Of a stretch of 64,000 nucleotides of DNA, positions 56,638-64,000 are shown in pieces (the stretch's first letter is position 1; every line of letters starts with the position of its first letter). Source of the stretch: Anaerolineae bacterium (GTDB lineage: Bacteria > Chloroflexota > Anaerolineae > Fen-1058). Location: assembly GCA_003154115.1 (NCBI GenBank), contig PMCF01000240.1, positions 7,813 through 71,812 of the forward strand, read 5' to 3'. A program made the position numbers and the translations under genes. The notes beneath the pieces are model-generated. The model ran no database searches. It was not told the DNA's origin and saw nothing but the letters and a program-made list of their open reading frames with translations.

Positions 56638-59505
56638 CTACTGCGCCTCTAGCACCGCGAGCAAATTCTGGATATAGAACAGATCGCCGCGCGCGAATGC
56701 GGGTACGTCCAGATACTTGATCAATTCAGCACGCGATTGTTTGAGGATCAACGCTTTGGCCTGGAACAGGGCATTCACCTCATACAAAGGTTGAACAACA
56801 CCCTCCCGCCCGTGTTCGCCTGCTTTAGATATGAACCAATGCGGCGTAATCGTGTTGTAATAACTCACGGCCTCTTGCACTGTAGTTAAAGCATTGTCGT
56901 GTAGATATTGACCCAGTTCCGGTGTAAGATACATGAAGTTCCGAGCCGACGCCAGTACAATGCCGTAACTATCAACAAAGAGATCCCGTGCCGTGTTATC
57001 CTTGTTAAAGGTCGCTGACCGCAGCGAGAGCAAGTGATTCAGAATCGTGCGGATGCTTGGCGTTTCAGAATAGCCAGCCAGTTTTTGCAATTCCAAATAT
57101 CCCCAATATCCGGCGATGAAAGCATTATGCGCTTCAGGATATAACTGCAACGTGGCATCCGCCGGAGGTGGCTGCAGGTTATTCTTGTAAGTGTTGAACA
57201 GGGTTTGCGCCCCGCCAAAGACCTGCGCGTATTTCCAGAGTGCGTAGAAAGCCTGGGGCGCACAGTAGGACTGATTGTTTAGCCAATAGGTCCAACCAGC
57301 ATAGTTGCTGCTCCCGGAAGAACTGGCTCCAAACTGGCTACGTATTGCTTCGACTTCTGGCGGCAAGTCAAAGGCCTCGCGGGAGGCACCCGCCGCAAAG
57401 CCAATGGTGCCAATACCACAGGCCGGATAAGCTGCAAACTCCGCTTGAAGATACTGTTTGACTTGTTGCTGCAAGGTCGTATCTAAGAAAGGCAAGGCGC
57501 GGATGAGAGTCACATACGTGTCGCCAGGATTATGGAAGTAATCCTGCAACTTGTCGCCAACAACGGTGTTGGCTTGCAGATCGAACAGCCCAGAACTAAA
57601 GTATCCGGCCCGCAAATGGCCGGCGCTGAGGATCTTTTGCACCTCTGCCAGTAATTGTTGCTTCAATTCGTCAGTAGTAGGTACCGACACACCGGCATTC
57701 GTGATCTGGACGGTGGCAGCAACCGGCAAGACGGCCGGAGTACCAGTAAAGTTCCCTATGGCGATGATGCCATTATCACGGTGGACATAGAGCCGGCCCT
57801 TGTAAGGGATGGGGGCATTCTGATCACCGTGAGCTGAGTATTCGCCGTTATTCCCGCCGTAGGTCCACCATTCGCCGGGAAAGCCCGGAATAATCGTGTT
57901 CAAGTTGTAGTCCCAATACACCCACTCGCGGCTGGTGTTGCGATCGGGAAAACTGGCATTGGGAACGGTATAATCAAAGGCCCCGGCCGATCGGGATAAC
58001 GTGTGATTCCAGTAGATGAGCTTGCCCCCCGCCGAGTAAGCGATCGGCTCATCGGCCGCTGTCCAACGTGAGCTGGGTAGGCTGACATACGGCGTGCCGA
58101 CTTTCCAGCCCGTAATATGCCCACCGGCGATATAGGGCGCAGACATATAGACGTTGGCCATGTACATCACATTGTCAGCGCCAATAACCGGTGGATACCG
58201 ATTGCCTTCTCCCTTTGTACCCAACCACAGGAAAGGTGCATACTCAGCTGTACCGTTTCCGTTGAAGTCAAACGTATATTCCTGACCGGTGCTCCGGCTG
58301 AGGATGAATGTCGTACGACGCCAAGGCTTGCTCTCGAAATATTGTGTGACCCGTGAATCGTCAACGGTCACTGTCCCGGCAGCCCAACTTCCGACCTGTT
58401 GCCCGCGCGCACCGACCAGCGTACCACGGGGATCTGTCTGGTTATTGGGAAAGACGGCGTTAATGTCAAGCGTTTGGATGGGTCCATAGAATGGGTCAAC
58501 AAGTGATCGATAGTTGTTACTGCCCGCGAAGATCACCTTATCTTGATAAATCACCGGCCACCACGACTGAAAACCTGCGCCCGGTAGCTTAGCCGATTTC
58601 CAAACCTGTTGACCCGTTTCCGCATTGACGGCGTAGGCATAGGAGTCGTCTGAGGCGAAGTACACCACACCATCGGCATAAGCCGCCGAGAAGTGAATCG
58701 GACCGTCAGTTTTGAATTTCCACGCCAGCTGCCCACGTTGCGCATCTTCGTTGGAACGAATTGCGTAAAGATAGCCATCCCGGTTGCCCAGGTAAACCTT
58801 GTTATTGATCACCAGCGGATTAGTGTCAAAGCCACTCGAGGCTTCGTAAGTCCACAATTTCTGCCCTGTCAGGGCGTTAATCGCATGCAGCTTATGATCG
58901 TACCCGCCCACATAAGCCACCCCGTTAGAAATGGTGGGAGAGTTGCCCAGCGGCATTTCTGTTGGATAGACCCACTGCACCGCACCGGTAGCTGCATTCA
59001 ACGCATACAACCCGCGCGCTGTTGACACGTACAATAAATCGTTAACAGCAATAATCTGTACTTTCTGGGATATATAAGGCTCGATCGGTTTGTACCAGAT
59101 CGGGCGGAGGTTGCCCCGCACTTCCTCAGCTGTCCACGAGGTACGCTGTGGATTCGCACCAGCCATAGGCCAGCCAACCGATGAACCTGGAATTGGTGTA
59201 GAGGTCGGCATTGGGGTCGGCGTTGGTGATGCTTGCGGAGTCGGCGTCAATGTGGGAACGACTATTTTGGGATTAGCTAATACTGGCAGGAGGATCCGAT
59301 GCGAAAGCGTAACAACAGCCGTTTGTTTTATCAGTTCTGGCTGATGCTGCTCGAAAGGCGCAAGAGACGCAACGTCGCCCAGAGGGCTCAACCAGGTACT
59401 GCGGGCAATAGTAATTGATCCGGACTGACCCAAGATCAGTGAAATAACCGTGCCCACGCACATTAACCAAGCCATCAGTTTGTAAGTGTTTTTTAGGTTT
59501 CTCAT
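56638..59505 (-). CDS. Secreted PQQ-like beta-propeller repeat protein with PT-rich linker
   Basis: VSTARGLYALNAATGAVQWVYPT, VGGYDHKLHAINALTGQKLWTYEA, FASDDSYAYAVNAETGQQVWKS; start MRNLKNTYK favoured by AAGGA spacing (ORF track start 59514). Confidence 0.82.
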   Translation of the reverse strand: MRNLKNTYKLMAWLMCVGTVISLILGQSGSITIARSTWLSPLGDVASLAPFEQHQPELIKQTAVVTLSHRILLPVLANPKIVVPTLTPTPQASPTPTPMPTSTPIPGSSVGWPMAGANPQRTSWTAEEVRGNLRPIWYKPIEPYISQKVQIIAVNDLLYVSTARGLYALNAATGAVQWVYPTEMPLGNSPTISNGVAYVGGYDHKLHAINALTGQKLWTYEASSGFDTNPLVINNKVYLGNRDGYLYAIRSNEDAQRGQLAWKFKTDGPIHFSAAYADGVVYFASDDSYAYAVNAETGQQVWKSAKLPGAGFQSWWPVIYQDKVIFAGSNNYRSLVDPFYGPIQTLDINAVFPNNQTDPRGTLVGARGQQVGSWAAGTVTVDDSRVTQYFESKPWRRTTFILSRSTGQEYTFDFNGNGTAEYAPFLWLGTKGEGNRYPPVIGADNVMYMANVYMSAPYIAGGHITGWKVGTPYVSLPSSRWTAADEPIAYSAGGKLIYWNHTLSRSAGAFDYTVPNASFPDRNTSREWVYWDYNLNTIIPGFPGEWWTYGGNNGEYSAHGDQNAPIPYKGRLYVHRDNGIIAIGNFTGTPAVLPVAATVQITNAGVSVPTTDELKQQLLAEVQKILSAGHLRAGYFSSGLFDLQANTVVGDKLQDYFHNPGDTYVTLIRALPFLDTTLQQQVKQYLQAEFAAYPACGIGTIGFAAGASREAFDLPPEVEAIRSQFGASSSGSSNYAGWTYWLNNQSYCAPQAFYALWKYAQVFGGAQTLFNTYKNNLQPPPADATLQLYPEAHNAFIAGYWGYLELQKLAGYSETPSIRTILNHLLSLRSATFNKDNTARDLFVDSYGIVLASARNFMYLTPELGQYLHDNALTTVQEAVSYYNTITPHWFISKAGEHGREGVVQPLYEVNALFQAKALILKQSRAELIKYLDVPAFARGDLFYIQNLLAVLEAQ

Positions 59506-59746
59506 TAATTCCATCCTTTATCGCTTATAGTATTCAAACGGCCCGCAAACCATCATACCAACACGCCGCAAACCTGTCAGTAGTACACATGCCCTAAAAC
59601 CATTCGCAGGGCTAGGTACTTTTGTACTTTTGCGGACTTTATGTGTTTGCTCATACCCATTTCAAACAAACAGAGTGATCACCCACATCAGGTAATCGCT
59701 CATTCTCGGCTACATCCGCTTGGCTCCAGGCAAGTCGCCGGATAGT

Positions 59747-61792
59747 TTAGACAGGCGGCTCCACTCGCTTCTTTTCAAATTCATCCAATGATTCCCACAT
59801 CGCGCGCAAGGCCGTTACTTGCTCATCGATCTCGGCCTGCACGCGCTGTGCCCGTATGCCATCGATGTCTTTCGCCTTGATCAACAGCACCTGTGAATAC
59901 AGCTCGCCCAAGGCGGCCACGGTTTCTTCGCCGCGCAAGTCGACGCGCCGCATCATTCGGTCGAGTTCGTGCAGGGCCTGCAGTTGCCGCTGCCGCGCTG
60001 CCAAGGTCTGCCGCGCCGCATCTTGCACCTGCGTATCGTCATCCCAGTCAGCCGCTAAACGGGTTTCAAGCTGATCGACCGCACGCGGTACGGTACTGCG
60101 ATCCCGCCGGATCACCGGATCGCGCTCAAAGTCCTCCAAGCGCTGCGTCAGCCGATCGAGGTAGCCGATCCATTCGTCCAGGCGCGCGATGGAGCGATTC
60201 AGCCGATCGCGCAGCGCCCCATCACGGGCACGAGCGACGGTCTCGCAAATGCGGCGTTGCGACAGATGAGCATTGAGCAAGCGCGCCTGTCGAACTTGCG
60301 AGGCAGTCGTCAACCGTGAATCGGAAGATTCCAAGGGTGCCGCGGCTGCCGTGATCTGAGAATAGATGTACCACACGGCTAAACCCAATCCCAACACCGC
60401 CCCACTGAATACGACCCCGGCCAACAACATGGCCCGTACCCAGGTGTACTCGGGGTTACGCCCCACCAGTTCGCTGATGAGCCACACGACCGCGCCACCA
60501 CCGACGATCACGATGAAGGTATTGATTAGTGCGTTGCGGGTCTGGCGAATTTCTTGCGGTTGCGGACGCCGTCGGCGGCGCGGCACAGCCGATCGGAGAG
60601 CCGAGGCCCGCACGTGTCGTCTTTCACGCACGTAGGAGACAACTCCCGCGCTCAACATGAGCAAGCCAGGGATCATGAACGGCCAGATGCTGCCCAACGT
60701 GTTGATTCCGAAAGGGTCGCTCAACATGGAGAACGGCTGCATGGCCAACGCGCCGCCCATGGCGATCAACATGATGCCGCGCAGAAAATTCATAGTGAGT
60801 GGGTGTGATCGATCGCGGATGGCGAACAATGCACTGGTAGCGAAACACACGAGGCCGAGGCCAAGCGCCATGCTACGATTACCGTCGTCCCTTAAAGACA
60901 AACCGTAGAGAATGAGACCTACGCCGGCCAGGGAAAACAACACCATGACGGTAACCTCCAGCGCGGCCTGCGAAGCCGTCTGCGCCACCATCCCCTGCGG
61001 AAAGGTGGAATTGTAAGCATCTTGCAGCGCGGTGACGAAATCCTCAGCCAGATCGTAGCGGTTCTGAATTTTCCAGTTGGCCGAGCAGGTGATGACAGTC
61101 ATGATGGGCGGCGGCAATTTGTTGGCAGCCATAGAACGCGTGAGAATGTTTTGCTCGCCGAAGCGTTTGCCGCTGAGCAATTCGTAGAGAATGACGCCGA
61201 GCGAGAAGATGTCGGTGCGGCCGTCGATCGGTTTGCCGTCGCGCCGTTCGGGAGCGATATAGCCGCGCGTACCTGCCGAATCGTCGGTCGTGTTCGGCGC
61301 AGCAGCAATGCCAAAATCGGCCAACAAAACGCCGCCTGTAGCGGTAAGGAGAATGTTGGAAGGTTTGACATCGCGATGGATGACGCCACGGGAGTGAGCG
61401 TAAGCCAACGCATCGCCCACTTGCGAAACGATGCGGACCACTTCGGCCAACGGCTGTGGCCGCCCCAGACTGTCGGCTAAGGTGCCGCCGCGAACATACT
61501 GCATCACTAGATAGGGGCGGCCATCGGGGGTATAACCGCTATCATACAGCGGCAGGATGTTAGGGTGTTCGAGCCGCGCCAGCGTTTTAGCCTCACGTTC
61601 AAACTGCTGCACAAAGACCGGATTCTGGCCCAGATCGGTGTTTAACACTTTGAGCGCGACGTAGCGATCGAGGTCCGGCTGATAGGCTTTGTAGACTTGC
61701 GCCATACCGCCCGTGCCGAGACGTTCGACTACACGATACTTGCCCAGCTGCGCGCCGAGGAGATCAGAATCAACAGGGGTTGCGCTGCTCAT
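59747..61792 (-). CDS. PKN-type Ser/Thr protein kinase with C-terminal TM segments and coiled-coil-like tail
   Basis: [52 protein letters not shown]; start refined to 61792 (ATGA overlap with uvrB stop). Confidence 0.9.
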   Translation of the reverse strand: MSSATPVDSDLLGAQLGKYRVVERLGTGGMAQVYKAYQPDLDRYVALKVLNTDLGQNPVFVQQFEREAKTLARLEHPNILPLYDSGYTPDGRPYLVMQYVRGGTLADSLGRPQPLAEVVRIVSQVGDALAYAHSRGVIHRDVKPSNILLTATGGVLLADFGIAAAPNTTDDSAGTRGYIAPERRDGKPIDGRTDIFSLGVILYELLSGKRFGEQNILTRSMAANKLPPPIMTVITCSANWKIQNRYDLAEDFVTALQDAYNSTFPQGMVAQTASQAALEVTVMVLFSLAGVGLILYGLSLRDDGNRSMALGLGLVCFATSALFAIRDRSHPLTMNFLRGIMLIAMGGALAMQPFSMLSDPFGINTLGSIWPFMIPGLLMLSAGVVSYVRERRHVRASALRSAVPRRRRRPQPQEIRQTRNALINTFIVIVGGGAVVWLISELVGRNPEYTWVRAMLLAGVVFSGAVLGLGLAVWYIYSQITAAAAPLESSDSRLTTASQVRQARLLNAHLSQRRICETVARARDGALRDRLNRSIARLDEWIGYLDRLTQRLEDFERDPVIRRDRSTVPRAVDQLETRLAADWDDDTQVQDAARQTLAARQRQLQALHELDRMMRRVDLRGEETVAALGELYSQVLLIKAKDIDGIRAQRVQAEIDEQVTALRAMWESLDEFEKKRVEPPV

Positions 61793-63810
61793 GCCGCCTC
61801 GCGGAGTTTCTCCCATTCAGGACGTGTGTCTTTTACATCGAGCTGCTGGCGCAAGTCAAAGATCTGATCGCGCAGCAGGGCGGCCTTTTCAAATTCCAGA
61901 TCTTTCGCCGCCTGCTTCATGTCCTTCTCCAATTCCTTGATCAACCGCGCCAATTCGTCCTTGGGCATCTTGCCCGCCACGGTATAGGATTCGCGCGGCT
62001 CGGCCACCGCGTGCTCTTCCTTGCTGATCAACGCCCGCACCGCTTTGACTACGCTCGCTGGAACAATACCATGCTCTTCATTATATTGCACCTGAATCTT
62101 GCGGCGGCGATTGGTCTCGTCGATGGCGCGCTGCATCGAAGCGGTGACCTTGTCGGCGTACATGATGACCTTGCCCTGCACGTGGCGCGCCGCACGCCCG
62201 ATGGTCTGAATCAGCGAAGTTTCACTCCGCAGAAAACCTTCCTTGTCGGCGTCGAGGATCGCCACCAACGAAACCTCCGGCAAGTCCAGCCCTTCGCGCA
62301 GTAGGTTGATGCCGACGACGACATCATAGTAACCCAGGCGCAGATCGCGCAGAATCTCAATGCGCTCGAACGTTTCTACTTCGCTATGCAAATAGTGCAC
62401 CTTGATGCCAATCTCTTTCAAGTAATCGGCCAGGTCCTCCGCCATGCGCTTGGTCAACGTTGTGACGAGCACCCGTTCGCCACGCCCGGTGCGCTCACGA
62501 ATCTGCCCGATGAGATCATCTACCTGTCCCTTGACGGGCTTCACTTCCACTTCGGGATCGATCAGGCCGGTCGGGCGGATGATCTGCTGGACGATGCTGG
62601 CCGAATGTTCCAACTCGTACGGGCCGGGCGTCGCAGTCGTGAAGATAGCCTGATTGATTCGCGCTTCGAACTCTTCAAACTTCAGTGGCCGATTATCCAC
62701 GGCGCTGGGCAAGCGGAACCCGTACTTGACCAGTTCCTCCTTGCGGCTCCGATCGCCGAGATGCATGCCGCGAATTTGCGGCAGCGTCATGTGACTCTCG
62801 TCGGCAACCAACAGGAAATCATCCGGGAAGTAATCGACCAACGTCCACGGCGGTTCACCAGCCGATCGGCCGTCGAAGTGCCGCGAATAATTCTCGATGC
62901 CGGAACAATACCCCACCTCGCGCAGCATTTCGAGATCGTACTTGGTGCGCTGCTCGATGCGCTGCGCTTCCAGGAACATATCGTTGTCCTTGAAGTATTT
63001 AAGGCGTTCCTGCAATTCTGCCTCAATCGACGCTTGCGCCTGCTGCAATTTTTCTTCCGACGTGATGAACTGCTTGGCCGGATAAATCTCCACACTCGCC
63101 TGCTCGGCCAGAATCTCGCCCGTCAACGGATGAATCTCGGTGAGGCGTTCCACGGTGTCACCCCAGAACTCGACGCGGTAGGCGGTCTCGGCGTAGGCGG
63201 GCTGCACTTCCAGCGTGTCGCCGCGCACGCGGAATTTGCCACGTCCAAAGGCAATGTCGTTGCGCTCGTATTGCAGATCGACGAGATGGCGCAGCAGCAC
63301 ATCCCGGCGGCGATTTTCACCTACCGCCAACTTGATCATCACCTTGCCCCAATCCTGCGGATTGCCGATGCCGTAGATGCACGACACCGAGGCTACGATG
63401 ATCACATCGCGCCGCGCAAACAGCGAAGACGTCGCGGCCAGGCGCAGCCGATCGAGTTCTTCGTTGATCGCGGTATCTTTCTCGATGTAGGTGTCCGTCC
63501 GCGCGATGTAAGCTTCCGGCTGGTAGTAGTCGTAGTACGAAACGAAGTAGTTGACGGCGTTCTTCGGAAAGAACTCCTTGAACTCAGAATACAGCTGCGC
63601 CGCCAGTGTTTTATTGTGCGCCATGATGAGCGCGGGCCGCTGGGTGCGTTCGATAATTTGCGCGACGGTGTACGTTTTGCCCGTGCCTGTGGCGCCCAGC
63701 AAGGTTTGATAGCGCTGTCCCCGCTTCAAGCCATCGACCAATTCTTCAATCGCCTGAGGCTGATCGCCCATCGGCTGGAAGTCGGAGACCAGTTCGAATT
63801 TCTGAGACAT
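61789..63810 (-). CDS. uvrB: Excinuclease ABC subunit B
   Basis: [83 protein letters not shown]-terminal UVR motif. Confidence 0.98.
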   Translation of the reverse strand: MSQKFELVSDFQPMGDQPQAIEELVDGLKRGQRYQTLLGATGTGKTYTVAQIIERTQRPALIMAHNKTLAAQLYSEFKEFFPKNAVNYFVSYYDYYQPEAYIARTDTYIEKDTAINEELDRLRLAATSSLFARRDVIIVASVSCIYGIGNPQDWGKVMIKLAVGENRRRDVLLRHLVDLQYERNDIAFGRGKFRVRGDTLEVQPAYAETAYRVEFWGDTVERLTEIHPLTGEILAEQASVEIYPAKQFITSEEKLQQAQASIEAELQERLKYFKDNDMFLEAQRIEQRTKYDLEMLREVGYCSGIENYSRHFDGRSAGEPPWTLVDYFPDDFLLVADESHMTLPQIRGMHLGDRSRKEELVKYGFRLPSAVDNRPLKFEEFEARINQAIFTTATPGPYELEHSASIVQQIIRPTGLIDPEVEVKPVKGQVDDLIGQIRERTGRGERVLVTTLTKRMAEDLADYLKEIGIKVHYLHSEVETFERIEILRDLRLGYYDVVVGINLLREGLDLPEVSLVAILDADKEGFLRSETSLIQTIGRAARHVQGKVIMYADKVTASMQRAIDETNRRRKIQVQYNEEHGIVPASVVKAVRALISKEEHAVAEPRESYTVAGKMPKDELARLIKELEKDMKQAAKDLEFEKAALLRDQIFDLRQQLDVKDTRPEWEKLREAA

Positions 63811-63849
63811 GTGAAAGTCCTTCCTGTTGAAATCAATCCAGCGTGAAGA

Positions 63850-64000
63850 TTATACCCGATTGCCGGCCGGGTTTTGGAATGCAATCCCGCACCATGCCAC
63901 ACACACCCAGCCCGCCGCTTGTCGCTCCACCACGATCGTTCCCGTATTGGGAATAGGCCGCCACTCGGCGAATACCGCCTCGGCGTTGGCCAGCATAACC
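63850..64000 (-). CDS. Possible 3' end of a further minus-strand CDS (partial)
   Basis: Open frame VMLANAEAVFAEWRPIPNTGTIVVERQAAGWVCVAWCGIAFQNPAGNRV* running off the window edge. Confidence 0.35.
   Translation of the reverse strand, partial: VMLANAEAVFAEWRPIPNTGTIVVERQAAGWVCVAWCGIAFQNPAGNRV

Noticed and set aside
62386-63846. 486-aa plus-strand ORF antisense to uvrB
   Set aside because: Mirror-frame ORF caused by high GC; uvrB on the other strand is unambiguous
1-64000. tRNA/rRNA genes, transposases, prophage, integrases, CRISPR arrays
   Set aside because: None identified by inspection; absence not proven without tRNAscan/Infernal/ISfinder searches

Overview
This looks like a bacterial (probably Chloroflexota-like; inferred from protein style, not proven) surface-polysaccharide locus of about 55 kb. 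It is flanked by a GH94-like phosphorylase gene on the left and a Ser/Thr kinase-uvrB pair on the right. It encodes about 10 GT2/GT4 glycosyltransferases, a WecB epimerase, WbpB/WbpD/WbpE-like enzymes for a diacetamido-uronic acid sugar, a Wzm/Wzt ABC exporter, two O-antigen ligase/polymerase-like proteins, a polyprenyl-P sugar-1-P transferase, a Wzc-type BY-kinase, a B12-radical SAM enzyme, and several very large secreted proteins (DUF4082/Ig-like/TIG, BNR, PQQ-propeller, CBM9/DNRLRE). Reading the non-coding DNA by eye gave two main signals. (1) Four promoters (upstream of the genes at 3296, 20915(-), 21454 and 47699) share a composite architecture: a TCTAACC/TCTWACSG direct repeat, then TTTTTGACGAAAN2-3-WTAC, then CAAAC exactly 54 bp downstream of TTGACG, then a -10 box (NANAAT) exactly 15 bp after that, in 4 of 4 sites. 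This suggests an undescribed polysaccharide regulon. (2) A 27-bp interspersed repeat, CCCACCAAAAGATGGGGATTATTTCAT, has 8 copies (one inverted, three in tandem). They sit at gene junctions, usually directly on the start codon, where the repeat supplies an SD-like sequence and the start/stop context. Also noted: a 540-bp higher-order TIG repeat, exact 831-bp DUF4082/Ig units, several perfect long hairpins, and CGATCG over-representation. All calls are from inspection; no database search was run.
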